A stretch of 43,141 nt of DNA, from contig DASQWC010000187.1 of NCBI GenBank assembly GCA_035640475.1, positions 1 to 43,141 of the forward strand, written 5' to 3'. Below, piece after piece: positions 11,556 to 20,223 of this stretch (the first letter of the stretch is position 1; each line of letters starts with the position of its first letter). This stretch comes from DASQWC01 sp035640475. Its GTDB lineage: Bacteria; Actinomycetota; JAICYB01. The position numbers were made by a program, and so were the translations under genes. The notes below the pieces were generated by a model. The model was not told the DNA's origin and made no database searches. It saw only the letters and a program-made list of their open reading frames with translations.

Positions 11556-13459
11556 AGGTTGTCGATCTCGACGGGCTCGATCTCGTCGGCCGGATCGAAG
11601 CCGAAGACCCGTCCGTAGAAGTACAGCTCGGACTCGAGCGAGTGAATCATGTTCTCGGCCTTGCGGAAGCCGTGCTGCTCGCCTTCGTAGGTGACGTAGG
11701 CACACGGGATCTTCTTCTTCCGCAATGCGTTGACGATCTGCTCCGACTGTGAAGGCGGCACGATGGCGTCCTCCAGACCCTGGAGAGTGATCACCGGCAC
11801 GCTGATCCGATCGACGAAGTTCGCCGGCGACCGCTCGTAGTACAGGTCCTTGCGCTCCGGATACGGTCCGACGAGGGAGTCCAGGTAGCGCGACTCGAAC
11901 TTGTGCGTATCGCCGACGAACGTCTCGAAGTCGGCGACGCCGAAGTAGTTGGCACCGGCCTTGAAGACGTCGGTGAACGTGAGACAGGCAAGCGTCGTGA
12001 ACCCACCGGCGCTCCCGCCGCGGATCGCAAGACGCTCGGGGTCCACGTCGCCACGCTCGACGAGGTACTTCGCCGCGTTCACCGAGTCCTCGACGTCGAC
12101 AACGCCCCAGTTCCCGTTGAGCAAGCGCCGATAGTCGCGGCCGTAGCCCGTGCTGCCGCCGTAGTTCACGTCGACGACGGCAAAGCCGCGCGATGTCCAG
12201 AATTGAATGGTCAGATTGAGCGCCGGGCGCACGGCGGCAGTCGGCCCGCCGTGGCTGAACACGAGCAGCGGCGGCTTCTCGCCTTCGGCCCCCACGAAGT
12301 CCTCGTTGCGAGGCGCGTAGAAGAATGCGTGCGCGGTCCGGCCGTTGCTGGGGAACTCGATCGCCTCCGCGCGCGAGATATACCGCTCGTCGACGGCGTC
12401 GTCACGAGAGCGTTTCACCACTTCGAAGCTCCTCGAGTGCAGATCGAGCCGGACGACGGACTGCGGTTCGGTCTCCGTCGCGCCGATGAACCACGCGTCG
12501 TCTCCGGAAACGCTGAGGTCCCCGACGCCGACGAACGGGAGGCCGAGATCGGTCAACGTGCCCTTGGACAGCACGCTCAAGGTCTGTCGCGCGTTGCGGT
12601 CCACTGCGCACACGACATCGCCGTCGGGCAGGAACGCGTACGTGGACATCCCGAAGACCCATTGCGCGACGCCGAAGTCGGCGTCGGCTGCGAGAACCGG
12701 CTGGGTCTTCGTTCCGTCGTGCCGGTACAGGTTCCACCAGCCGGTCCTGTCCGAAACGAAATGCAGCACACCGTCCGGGCTCCACTCGGGCTGGAAGATC
12801 GACTCGTCCATGGCACCGGCGACGAGCACGCGCTCGCCGATCCGGCCGTCCGAGTAGTCGGCGACGTAGAGAAACGAGCCGTCCCACGGAAGATTCGGAT
12901 GCGTCCACTCCGTCCACGCGAGCTTGGAGCCGTCCGGCGACAGCCGTGGGAAGGAATAGAAGTCGTTGCCCTCCACGACGATGCGCGGCTCGGACGACCC
13001 ATCGGCCGGAAGGACGACGATCTCGTTGAAGGCCTCGCGCTCCGCAACGTGCCGCTCGCGCACGCAGAGGATCGTCGAGCCGTCCGATGTCATCTCGCCG
13101 TCGGCGTAGCGCAGGCCGCGGGCGATCGGCGGCTCCGGCGTGATCGCGACCGGTTGGGCCCCGGGGTCCTGCCGGTACAGCCGCTGGTCGGTCCAGTTGG
13201 TGAAGAACACTGTGTCGCCGTGCACCCACCACGCGCCGCCGCCGTACTCGTGGACGGCCGTGCGCGCGTTGAACTCCTTTGGTGTGAGCTCCTTGCCGTT
13301 GCGAAGGACGACCGTCCGGCCCCCTTCGGCCGGCCGCAGCTCCGACCAGAAGACGTTGCGTCCCGAGAGGTGAAGCCCCGAGAGCCCGATCCCGCCGCGC
13401 GCTATCGCCGCCGCGGTGATCGGCGACCGCCAGGATCCGTACGGCGCGATCTCGGGCAT
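11552..13459 (-). CDS. S9 family peptidase (prolyl oligopeptidase / acylaminoacyl-peptidase like)
   Basis: 635 residues. The N-terminal ~370 residues form a beta-propeller with WD/TolB-like blades (SPDGSKLAWTEW, SPDGVLHFVSDRTGWWNLYRH). The C-terminal alpha/beta-hydrolase has the triad S483 in GGSAGG, D564 in GLEDAIVPP and H596 in EQHGF, plus the oxyanion segment VFSHGGPTA. Such enzymes remove dipeptides or acylated N-terminal residues from short peptides; there is no signal peptide, so it is cytosolic. ATG at 13459 is preceded by TAGCGT seven bases upstream and TTGAGC 18 bases before that, with no Shine-Dalgarno. It stands alone, divergent from the kinase gene. Confidence 0.92.
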   Translation of the reverse strand: MPEIAPYGSWRSPITAAAIARGGIGLSGLHLSGRNVFWSELRPAEGGRTVVLRNGKELTPKEFNARTAVHEYGGGAWWVHGDTVFFTNWTDQRLYRQDPGAQPVAITPEPPIARGLRYADGEMTSDGSTILCVRERHVAEREAFNEIVVLPADGSSEPRIVVEGNDFYSFPRLSPDGSKLAWTEWTHPNLPWDGSFLYVADYSDGRIGERVLVAGAMDESIFQPEWSPDGVLHFVSDRTGWWNLYRHDGTKTQPVLAADADFGVAQWVFGMSTYAFLPDGDVVCAVDRNARQTLSVLSKGTLTDLGLPFVGVGDLSVSGDDAWFIGATETEPQSVVRLDLHSRSFEVVKRSRDDAVDERYISRAEAIEFPSNGRTAHAFFYAPRNEDFVGAEGEKPPLLVFSHGGPTAAVRPALNLTIQFWTSRGFAVVDVNYGGSTGYGRDYRRLLNGNWGVVDVEDSVNAAKYLVERGDVDPERLAIRGGSAGGFTTLACLTFTDVFKAGANYFGVADFETFVGDTHKFESRYLDSLVGPYPERKDLYYERSPANFVDRISVPVITLQGLEDAIVPPSQSEQIVNALRKKKIPCAYVTYEGEQHGFRKAENMIHSLESELYFYGRVFGFDPADEIEPVEIDNL

Positions 13460-13466
13460 AGGAGGA

Positions 13467-13496
13467 ACGCTAGCCCAAGCGGCGCGGCCCGCTCAA
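13467..13496 (-). promoter_or_regulatory. promoter of the S9 peptidase gene, probably leaderless
   Basis: On the minus strand TTGAGC (13496-13491), an 18-base spacer and TAGCGT (13472-13467) are followed by seven bases and the ATG. This is one of the better promoter matches in the window. Confidence 0.6.
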
Positions 13497-13527
13497 CCCC
13501 CTCACCAGCAACAACATGTAACAACAC

Positions 13528-13556
13528 CTGACGTTGGCAACACCTTTCGCTAGCAT
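13528..13556 (+). promoter_or_regulatory. promoter of the PASTA kinase gene
   Basis: CTGACG (13528-13533), a 17-base spacer and TAGCAT (13551-13556) precede the ATG at 13572 by 15 bases, giving a leader of only about eight bases. AACAAC/CAACAC repeats lie around 13508-13527, of unknown meaning. Confidence 0.55.
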
Positions 13557-13571
13557 GGCCGGGGCGTACCT

Positions 13572-15515
13572 ATGAGCGACATGTCGATTGCCGTTGACCC
13601 GCGCGTTGGTTCGGGCGTCGCCGGCCGCTACCGCATCGAGGCACGGATCGAGCGTGGCGGCATGGCCACGGTCTACCGCGGCCGCGACCTGATCCTCGGT
13701 CGCGACGTCGCGATCAAGATCATGCACGCCGCGCTCGCGACCGACCCGACCTTCGCCGAGCGCTTCCGCAGGGAGTCGCAGAACGCCGCGCGCCTCAATC
13801 ATCCGAACGTGGTCACCGTCTACGACTGCGGCGTCACCCATCCCGGGGGGACACCCCCCGAACCCCCCGAGGGCGAGCCGTACATCGTTATGGAGCTCGT
13901 CGACGGGACGACCCTGCGCAACCTCCTCGAGCGCTTCGGACGGCTCGACGCTCCGACCGCGCGCCACGTCGCACGAGGCGTCGCCGCCGCACTCGACCAC
14001 GCGCACATGAAGGGCATCGTCCACCGCGACGTGAAGCCCGAGAACGTGCTCGTCACGCCCGACGGTCAGGTCAAGGTCGCCGACTTCGGCATCGCCAAGG
14101 CCCTCGGCCCGGAGTCGACGCGCCTGACGACCGACCGCCCCATCGGCACGATCGCCTACGTCGCGCCCGAGCAGCTCACGGGAACCGATGTCGACGGACG
14201 CGCCGATGTCTACGCGCTCGGCGCGATGACCTTCGAGATGCTCACCGGACGCCCGCCGTTCCGCGGCGACACGCCGCAGGCAGTCGCCGCTGCGCGCTTC
14301 CGCGATCCGGTGCTGTCGCCGGGAATCTCGCCGACCGTCGACGCGGCCGTCGCAAAGGCGACCGCCGCGAACCCACGCGAGCGCTACGAGACGCCCGGGG
14401 AATTCGCGCGCGCACTCGGCGACGACGGCTCTCCGACGTTCTTGATGTCGACCGACCAGCTCCCGCCGCCGCCGCCGTTCACCCCCGTGCCGAACGAGAC
14501 GGCGTCGCAACCGACGACATTTGTTCCCGCGCCGCCACATCTGCCGCCGACGCTCAAGGTGGCACCGCAACCCGAGCGTGTGCCGCACACCGACGTCCTG
14601 CCGTTCAAAGAGCGTCTCGTCGTGCGGTCCCGCAAACGCTTCCGCGTCGCCACGATGCTCGCGGCGCTGCTCGCCGTCGCGGCGATCATCGGCTACATCG
14701 CACTGCCCAACGGCCAGACCGTTCCCGACCTTCGCGGTCAAACCCTCGTCGAGGCGCAAGCGACACTCGACCGTCAGCACTTGGAGATCTCGGACATCGT
14801 CGAGGTGTTCCACGACGTGGCCCCGAAGGGAACGATCGTCGGAACCGCGCCGAGCTCCGGCTCGGCGGTGAACGAAGGAACGCGCGTTCAGCTGTCCGTG
14901 TCGAAGGGTCCCGAGCTCTTCTCGATTCCCGACGTGATCGGCAAGCCCCTCGACGAGGCGAAACGGCTGATGGAGGACGCCGGCTTCTCGGTCTCCGCGG
15001 CGTCGGAGCAGCACCACGAGACGATTCCCGCCGGCGCCGTCATCTCTCGGGACCCGGACGGCCAGCAAGCCAAGCGCGGGACGAACTTCCAGGCCGTCGT
15101 CAGCAAGGGACCGCCGCTGGTTCCCGTTCCCAACGTGACCGGAAAGTCGAGCGCGAGCGCGAAGTCGGCACTCGAAGCGGCCGGGTTCACGTACGCGTCC
15201 TCGGAGGTGTTCTCCGACACCGTCGACGAGGGACTCGTCATCCGCACGCAGCCGGCCAGAGGATCCACGGCGCCCAAGGGCTCGCAGATCACCGCGCTCG
15301 TCTCCAAGGGTCCGAAGCCGTTCCCGATGCCGAACCTCGTCGGCATGGAGCTCGGCGCAGCGAAGGCCAAGGCACAATCGGTCGGCCTCGTCGTTCGCAA
15401 CGAGTACCCGGTGCCGGGCTCCGGCAAGCCGCAGGGCCAGGTGCAGGGGCAGAACCCGACGGTCGGCGCCGCCGTGCGCAAGGGCACGCCGATCGACCTG
15501 TACTACGCGAACTAG
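13572..15515 (+). CDS. PASTA-type Ser/Thr protein kinase (PknB-like)
   Basis: 647 residues. The cytosolic kinase domain (about 20-285) has the glycine loop ERGGMATVYRG, VAIK (K49), the catalytic loop HRDVKPEN (D153), DFG (171-173) and APE (198-200). A proline-rich juxtamembrane linker (295-345) leads to one membrane helix (about 360-378), then four PASTA repeats (about 382-646) each ending in a VSKGP-like motif. PASTA kinases sense peptidoglycan fragments or lipid II and control growth and division. An insertion THPGGTPPEPPEGEP sits between strands 4 and 5, encoded by an unusual G/C-tract sequence (13843-13873). Unlike the usual arrangement, there is no phosphatase, RodA or PBP gene beside it; a lipoprotein and an acyl-AMP ligase follow. 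Confidence 0.95.
   Translation: MSDMSIAVDPRVGSGVAGRYRIEARIERGGMATVYRGRDLILGRDVAIKIMHAALATDPTFAERFRRESQNAARLNHPNVVTVYDCGVTHPGGTPPEPPEGEPYIVMELVDGTTLRNLLERFGRLDAPTARHVARGVAAALDHAHMKGIVHRDVKPENVLVTPDGQVKVADFGIAKALGPESTRLTTDRPIGTIAYVAPEQLTGTDVDGRADVYALGAMTFEMLTGRPPFRGDTPQAVAAARFRDPVLSPGISPTVDAAVAKATAANPRERYETPGEFARALGDDGSPTFLMSTDQLPPPPPFTPVPNETASQPTTFVPAPPHLPPTLKVAPQPERVPHTDVLPFKERLVVRSRKRFRVATMLAALLAVAAIIGYIALPNGQTVPDLRGQTLVEAQATLDRQHLEISDIVEVFHDVAPKGTIVGTAPSSGSAVNEGTRVQLSVSKGPELFSIPDVIGKPLDEAKRLMEDAGFSVSAASEQHHETIPAGAVISRDPDGQQAKRGTNFQAVVSKGPPLVPVPNVTGKSSASAKSALEAAGFTYASSEVFSDTVDEGLVIRTQPARGSTAPKGSQITALVSKGPKPFPMPNLVGMELGAAKAKAQSVGLVVRNEYPVPGSGKPQGQVQGQNPTVGAAVRKGTPIDLYYAN
13843..13873. repeat. 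G6/C6-tract repeat, copy 1
   Basis: Inside the kinase gene: a CCC-G6 block, ACA, C6, GAA, C6, then GAGGG. It encodes a proline/glycine insertion and closely resembles the block at 40111-40140 in another gene. Confidence 0.45.
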
Positions 15516-15538
15516 CTCTCCGCGAACCCCGCCTCGGG

Positions 15539-15544
15539 TAGCGT
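15539..15544 (+). promoter_or_regulatory. TANNNT -10 box before the lipoprotein gene
   Basis: TAGCGT is followed by seven bases and ATG 15552. It decides for ATG 15552 over the in-frame GTG at 15543, which lies within the box. It may be an internal promoter within the kinase operon. Confidence 0.42.
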
Positions 15545-15551
15545 GAATCGG

Positions 15552-16181
15552 ATGCGCGCACGGGCGTTGCTGGTCACCCTTCTCGTCGTCGTCACGTCGT
15601 GCGGCGGCGGCGCAAAGACGGCGTCCGCGCCGCCGCCGCCCGATCTCGATCGCGACGACCTCAAGACGGCAGTCCTCGACCAGAAGATCGTCGGGGACAG
15701 TTGGCAGGCGAAGGAGAATCCGGGGCCGAACACCGTCCAGATCGGCGGTCGCGTCGGTGCTGCAAACATCCGTCCATTGCTCGCCGAAGCGACGTCGGCC
15801 TTCACCCAGAAGGACGGGACGGGCTTCGTCACCAACTCGTTGCTCCTCGTCCGGTCCGAGGACGCCGCGCAGGCGATCGTGCCCGCGCACGAAGACGCGG
15901 CACGCAAGACGTCGTGGACGCAGGAGCGGGACGACGGAGGCCGGACGACGTTCCGCATCTCGGGCGCCGTTGCAGACCTCCCGTCGCTCGGCGATTCGAT
16001 GTTCGCCGCGCGCCTCGAGGCGGTCATCACGACCGCCGACGACAACACGAGCACGCACGCAGTGGACTACGTGGTCTTTACCGTCGGCTCGCTCGTCGCC
16101 TTCGTCATCACCCAGGACTACGGCGCCGGACGTCCGGCTCGCCGCCTCGAGTCGCGCGCGACGGAGCTCTTGTCGAGATGA
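15552..16181 (+). CDS. putative lipoprotein
   Basis: 209 residues from ATG 15552. The N-terminus has a short basic start, a hydrophobic run ALLVTLLVVV and the lipobox VTSC (C17), followed by GGG and a proline stretch, so it should be lipidated and held on the outer face of the membrane. The mature part (DDLKTAVLDQKIVGDSW ... AVDYVVFTVGSLVAFVI) has mixed alpha/beta character and resembles sensor-like or LpqN/PknH-type external domains only loosely; I do not recognise a family. It begins 36 bases after the PASTA kinase and overlaps the acyl-AMP ligase start (ATGA). A role sensing or presenting envelope lipids to the kinase is conceivable, not shown. Confidence 0.75.
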   Translation: MRARALLVTLLVVVTSCGGGAKTASAPPPPDLDRDDLKTAVLDQKIVGDSWQAKENPGPNTVQIGGRVGAANIRPLLAEATSAFTQKDGTGFVTNSLLLVRSEDAAQAIVPAHEDAARKTSWTQERDDGGRTTFRISGAVADLPSLGDSMFAARLEAVITTADDNTSTHAVDYVVFTVGSLVAFVITQDYGAGRPARRLESRATELLSR

Positions 16182-17908
16182 CCCGAGAGCCGGCGACGAT
16201 TCCCGAGGCACTCGCGCTGCGCGAGACCAGTGGGCGCGGGATCGCCTTCCTCGGAGAGGAAGGCGAAACCGCGCGGTGGACCTTTGGGGACCTCGCCGAT
16301 GTCGCGCGCCGCGCCGCAGGCGCGTGGCGCGACATCGGCGTGGCCCCCGGCGACCGGGTCGGGCTGCTCGGCTCGACATCACCGGATCTCGTCGCGGCGA
16401 TCTTCGGGTGCTGGGCGCTCGGAGCCGTGGCCGTCCCGCTGGCCGTCCCACTGCGAATCACTTCGCCGGAGGCCTTGGTCGACGAGATCTCCTCGCGCGC
16501 CGCCAAGGCGCAGATCTCGGTCTTGGGAGCCGATCCCGTGATCGGTGCGCTCGTACCGCTCGACGGCATCGCCCCGCGCTTCGTCGGCATCGACCGGCTT
16601 CGCGACGGGAGCCCGGCCCCCTTGGCGGACGTCGATCCCGACTCCCCCGCGCTCATCCAGTTCACGTCGGGCTCGACCGCACGGCCGAAGGGCGTTGCGC
16701 TCTCGCACCGCACGTTGATCGAGAACGGCCGTTCCGTGCGCGACCACGTCGGTCTGTCCACCGACGACGTGTGCGTCAGCTGGCTCCCCCTGTATCACGA
16801 CTTCGGCCTGATCGGCCTCACGTTGTGGCCGCTGGTCCTGGATATGGCAACGCACTTGCTGCCGCCGGAGACGTTCATCGCCTCGCCGAAACGGTGGGTC
16901 CACGCCCTCTCGAACTACCGCGCAACGGTCACGGCCGCGCCGAACTTCGCGTTCGGACTCGCCGCGCGTGCGCTGAAGCTCATCGAGGGCGAGATCGATC
17001 TTTCCGCGCTGCGCGTCGCCGCCAACGGGGCCGAACCGGTCGACAACGAGACGATGGACGGCTTCATCGCGGCCGCCGGTCCGCGCGGATTCCGTCGCGA
17101 AGCCTTGCTCGGCGTGTACGGCCTCGCCGAAGCGACCCTCGGCGTGTCGTCGCCGCCGACCCTCAACCCGCCGTCGCCGTGGTGGGTCGACGGCGTGCGG
17201 TTGGCCGGCGAAGGCATGGCCGAGGACATCGACCCCACAAAGCCCGGCGCGCGTCCGCTCGTCTCGGTGGGCAACGCGATCCCGGGCGTGGAGATCGCGA
17301 TCTGCTCGGACGCCGGCGATCGCCTGCCGGACGGCACAGTCGGCGAGATCTGGATCCGCAGCGACTTCGCGATGCTCGGCTACTGGGACGATCCCGGCGA
17401 GACGGCGCGCGTGCTCGTCGACGGCTGGATCCGCACCGGCGATCTCGGCGTATCTGGTCCCGACGGCCTCTACGTCACCGGTCGCGTCAAGGACATGATC
17501 ATCGTCGGCGGACGGAACCTGTATCCCGAGGACGCAGAGCGCGCGGCGGCCAGCGTCCCCGGCGTGCGCAAGGGAAACGCCGTTGCCTTCGGCATCGTGC
17601 GGCCACGCCGCAGCGAAGCGAAGGCGCAGAAGGCTCGCGAGGGTCTCGTCGTGATCGCAGAGACGCGATTGGTCGGCGAAGAAGCCGCCAGGCTCGCGAA
17701 GCAGATCGCGACCGAGGTGCGCAAGGTGATGCGTCTGGCCGCCGACCACGTCGTCCTGCTCGTTCCCGGCTCGCTGCCGAAGACGCCGTCGGGCAAGTTG
17801 CAGCGCGCGCTCACACGCAAGCTCTACGAAGCAGAGCAATTGGTCTCGAAAGCCGTCGCGACGGCGGGGCGTGCGCTGCACGGCGGCTCGCCCGAGCCGG
17901 CTTACTGA
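16178..17908 (+). CDS. acyl-AMP ligase (FAAL/FadD-like adenylating enzyme)
   Basis: 576 residues from ATG 16178. The ANL-superfamily core is intact: phosphate loop FTSGSTARPKG (162-172), SWLPLYHDFGLIG (201-213, a motif typical of fatty acyl-AMP ligases), GVYGLAEATLG, the hinge aspartate region IRTGDLG, GRVKDMIIVGGRNLYPEDAE, and the C-terminal lysine in PKTPSGKLQR. The enzyme activates a fatty acid with ATP to acyl-AMP, for transfer to CoA or a carrier protein; the motifs lean to FAALs, which load polyketide synthases or carrier proteins, but no such partner is nearby. It is coupled to the lipoprotein gene and convergent with a WS/DGAT gene (7-base overlap). Confidence 0.9.
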   Translation: MTREPATIPEALALRETSGRGIAFLGEEGETARWTFGDLADVARRAAGAWRDIGVAPGDRVGLLGSTSPDLVAAIFGCWALGAVAVPLAVPLRITSPEALVDEISSRAAKAQISVLGADPVIGALVPLDGIAPRFVGIDRLRDGSPAPLADVDPDSPALIQFTSGSTARPKGVALSHRTLIENGRSVRDHVGLSTDDVCVSWLPLYHDFGLIGLTLWPLVLDMATHLLPPETFIASPKRWVHALSNYRATVTAAPNFAFGLAARALKLIEGEIDLSALRVAANGAEPVDNETMDGFIAAAGPRGFRREALLGVYGLAEATLGVSSPPTLNPPSPWWVDGVRLAGEGMAEDIDPTKPGARPLVSVGNAIPGVEIAICSDAGDRLPDGTVGEIWIRSDFAMLGYWDDPGETARVLVDGWIRTGDLGVSGPDGLYVTGRVKDMIIVGGRNLYPEDAERAAASVPGVRKGNAVAFGIVRPRRSEAKAQKAREGLVVIAETRLVGEEAARLAKQIATEVRKVMRLAADHVVLLVPGSLPKTPSGKLQRALTRKLYEAEQLVSKAVATAGRALHGGSPEPAY

Positions 17909-19302
17909 TCCACGGCCTTCAGCAGCTCCGCCATGCCGTCTTCGATCCCGCGGCACAGCACGCCGATGTCCGCGGCCGTGTCGTAGTCGCCGGTGACGCC
18001 GAAGTTCACCTGACCGTCGTAGGAGAAGATCGCGACGCCGATCCGCACCGACCCCGCGAGCGGCACGTACGGGAAGGCCTTGAGCATGCGCCGTCCGGCA
18101 GCGTACAGCGGCACCTGCGGACCGGGCACGTTCGTCGTGACCGTATTGATGTTGCGTTGCGGCGCCCGCGATGCGATGCGAGTGCCGAGGGCGAGCAGCA
18201 TCGGAGGAGCAAAGCCCGACAACGACGTGAGCGCCTCACCGGCCACGGCCTGCTTCGAATCCTTGAGCCCGGTCATCTGCTTGGCGATGGCGGCCAGCCG
18301 CTCGAGGGGATCGTCGATGCTGACAGGGAGCTCGGCGAACATCGCCGACACCTTGTTCTCGAACGTGCCGTCACCGATGGCTTTCCCGGACGCGTCGCGC
18401 GGCCGGACGGAAACCGGCACGAGCGTGCGCACCACGCGGTCGACCGACTCACCGCGCGACAGTAGGAGATCGCGAAATCCCTTCGTGCAGGCTGCGAGCA
18501 CGACGTCGTTGAAGGTCGCGCCGGTGGCCTTGCGTACCTGCTTGATCTCGTCGACAGTCGTCGACGCCCAGTCCCAGCGCCGGTGCGGACCGATGGGGCC
18601 GTTCAGACTCGACGCCGGTGTCGGCGCTACGAGGCCGGCCATCGCGCGCAAGCCTTTCGCGACTTCTCCCAACGCTGATATCGACTGGCGAGGAACGCGG
18701 GTCGCGCTGCGCAGGCTGCGCACGAACTCGTACGGGCTGCGCATACGCTCGCCAAGCGCCTGCGTGACGAGGTTTGCTTGCGTCGGCTGCGGCTCGGGAC
18801 GCCAGGTATCCGGCACCGGCTCCGATCCTTCCGGCTGCACGTCGAGCGTCAGCGCGAGCAAGTCGGTCCCGGAGACGCCGTCCACCATGCAGTGGTGCGT
18901 CTTGCTCATCATCGCCCAGTGGCCGTCCTCCAGGCCCTGGACGACCCACACCTCCCACAGCGGCTTGTGGCGGTCGAGCTGCTGCGCCATGACGCGTCCG
19001 ACGAGCTTGCGGAGCTCGCTCTCGCCGCCGGGCGCCGGCAGCGCCGTGTGCCGTACGTGGTACTCGATGTTGAAGTGCGGGTCGTCTACCCACACCGGAC
19101 GGCCGAGATCGAGCGGCACGAACCTCACGACCTGCCGGTAGCGAGGAACGAGCGGCAGCTTGCCGCGAATCATCGAGACGACGTCCTCGAAGGGCGGCTG
19201 CGGGCCCTCGAAGATCGCGACCGAGGCGATGTGCATGTGACTGACGCCGTCCTCGACGTGGAGGAACGACGCATCCAGAGGACTCAGCCTCTCCCCGCTC
19301 AC
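17902..19302 (-). CDS. WS/DGAT wax ester synthase / diacylglycerol acyltransferase
   Basis: 466 residues. Family hallmarks: LSPLDASFL near the start, the active-site HHCMVDG (H136-G142), VSVRPRD, the NxxxNVPGP-type block TVTTNVPGPQVPLY, and GVAIFSYDGQVNFG near the end. These enzymes esterify acyl-CoA to diacylglycerol or fatty alcohol, making storage triacylglycerol or wax at the membrane. GTG at 19302 gives the standard start (VSGERLSPLD); upstream in-frame codons read as unrelated sequence overlapping the previous gene's stop. It is the third gene of a VOC-hypothetical-WS/DGAT unit. Together with the facing acyl-AMP ligase this suggests a neutral-lipid theme in this 4-kb stretch. Confidence 0.93.
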   Translation of the reverse strand: MSGERLSPLDASFLHVEDGVSHMHIASVAIFEGPQPPFEDVVSMIRGKLPLVPRYRQVVRFVPLDLGRPVWVDDPHFNIEYHVRHTALPAPGGESELRKLVGRVMAQQLDRHKPLWEVWVVQGLEDGHWAMMSKTHHCMVDGVSGTDLLALTLDVQPEGSEPVPDTWRPEPQPTQANLVTQALGERMRSPYEFVRSLRSATRVPRQSISALGEVAKGLRAMAGLVAPTPASSLNGPIGPHRRWDWASTTVDEIKQVRKATGATFNDVVLAACTKGFRDLLLSRGESVDRVVRTLVPVSVRPRDASGKAIGDGTFENKVSAMFAELPVSIDDPLERLAAIAKQMTGLKDSKQAVAGEALTSLSGFAPPMLLALGTRIASRAPQRNINTVTTNVPGPQVPLYAAGRRMLKAFPYVPLAGSVRIGVAIFSYDGQVNFGVTGDYDTAADIGVLCRGIEDGMAELLKAVDQ

Positions 19303-19321
19303 CGACCGATTCTGCGCCGGG

Positions 19322-19693
19322 CTAGTCGTCCCAGTCGAGCTGTGGCTCCGGCACCCCACAGTTCAGGCCGTAGCGCTGCACCTTCTTTCTGGCGGCTTTG
19401 TCCCCGCGCTTGTACCGGAAGATCTTCTCGGGGAAGACGACCGTGGCTTCGGTCGCCGAGTTCCAGTTCGCGTACCACCCCGGCTCCTTCAGATCCTTGC
19501 TCAGTCGCTGCGCGAGCGCGTCCGAGTCGTCCTCCGACGCTTCGAACTCGATGAGCGTCCAGACGTTCGGCTGCCAATGGGTCGCACCGGTCACTTCGTA
19601 TCGGCTCCACCGAGTGACGTGCAGCTTGTAACCCTCGATGACCGTGCCCGGCTTGAGGCTCTCGCAGATGATGCCGCCGCGGATGACGCTCAC
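19322..19693 (-). CDS. conserved hypothetical protein, small
   Basis: 123 residues from GTG 19693, which overlaps the TGA of the upstream VOC gene (GTGA). It begins VIRGGIICESLKPGTVIEG and has an apparent alpha/beta middle (WTLIEFEASEDDSDALAQRLSKDL) followed by PGWYANWNSATEATVVFPEKIFRYKRGDK, a pattern of aromatic and charged residues that looks enzymatic or ligand-binding but that I cannot assign. There is no signal peptide or membrane segment. It lies between a VOC protein and WS/DGAT, 19 bases from the latter, so it is almost certainly on the same message. A structure prediction would be the best route to a family. Confidence 0.7.
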   Translation of the reverse strand: MSVIRGGIICESLKPGTVIEGYKLHVTRWSRYEVTGATHWQPNVWTLIEFEASEDDSDALAQRLSKDLKEPGWYANWNSATEATVVFPEKIFRYKRGDKAARKKVQRYGLNCGVPEPQLDWDD

Positions 19694-20118
19694 GTGGTCG
19701 CCGCCTCGGCCGCCTTCGGCGTGACGTTCGTTTCGAGCTCGCGCGACGCGGGCGACTCGCATACCTCGCTGACGGTGCCGCTCGGCGAGGCAAAGCGCAG
19801 CGTGCGCTGTCCCCACGGCTCGTCCTGGGCGCCGCGCAGGACGACCTTCCCGAGCTTGCGGCCGGCCGCGTCGATGTCGTCGACCTCGAGCGCGACGCAG
19901 AACCCGAGCGGGACGCGGCCGGCGGCGTCACGGGAGCCGAAGGTCGACTCGGCGGCGTGTGCCCGGGCCCAGATGCCAAAGTGCAGGATCCCCGGGACGT
20001 CGGCAATTGCGTAGTCCGGGCCTTCGCGCCTCACGGTGACACCCAGGTCTTCGTAGAACTTGGCGGCCGCCTCGACGTCATCGACCACCTCGGCAATGCC
20101 CGAAACGTGCCGAATCAT
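19690..20118 (-). CDS. VOC-fold protein
   Basis: 142 residues from ATG 20118, chosen because AAGGAG lies five bases upstream and because MIRHVSGIAEVVDDVEAAAKFYEDLG is the standard VOC beginning. The second half (LGFCVALEVDDIDAAGRKLGKVVLRGAQDEPWGQRTLRFASPSGTVSEVCE) has the GxRTLRFxxPxG and final acidic residue typical of glyoxalase/bleomycin-resistance enzymes; H4 or H47 and the Glu in SEVCE could be metal ligands. The substrate is unknown. It leads the operon with the hypothetical and WS/DGAT genes. A dyad (20164-20179) lies upstream of it and of the divergent transporter gene, so it may share their control. Confidence 0.78.
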   Translation of the reverse strand: MIRHVSGIAEVVDDVEAAAKFYEDLGVTVRREGPDYAIADVPGILHFGIWARAHAAESTFGSRDAAGRVPLGFCVALEVDDIDAAGRKLGKVVLRGAQDEPWGQRTLRFASPSGTVSEVCESPASRELETNVTPKAAEAATT

Positions 20119-20146
20119 CTCCGCTCCTTTTCCTCGATCAGGGCAG

Positions 20147-20174
20147 ACCGTATGTGCCCATCGCGACACCCCAA
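20147..20174 (-). promoter_or_regulatory. candidate promoter of the VOC-WS/DGAT operon
   Basis: Minus strand TTGGGG (20174-20169), 16-base spacer, TACGGT (20152-20147), then a short leader with AAGGAG. The -35 falls inside the dyad at 20164-20179, so a protein bound there should interfere. Confidence 0.4.
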
Positions 20175-20179
20175 TGTCG
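20164..20179. promoter_or_regulatory. dyad operator copy A, CGACA-N6-TGTCG
   Basis: The sequence CGACA CCCCAA TGTCG, followed by GGGA, matches copy B at 22533-22548 in both arms, in the CCC after the left arm and in the trailing GGGA. It lies in the 120-base gap between the VOC operon and the transporter, about 45 bases upstream of the transporter -10 box. Confidence 0.55.
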
Positions 20180-20223
20180 GGAATCATCGACAATAGAGCG
20201 AGCTACGACCGCCGGTATGGGAG

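Noticed and set aside
13470..16451. 993-codon open frame on the minus strand opposite the PASTA kinase
   Set aside because: Arg/Asp/Gly-rich low-complexity translation without domains; it is antisense to a kinase with every motif in place. Long antisense frames are expected at this GC content.
15757..18465. 902-codon plus-strand frame over the lipoprotein and acyl-AMP ligase
   Set aside because: Shifted frame of a clear ligase, almost entirely Arg/Ala/Ser.
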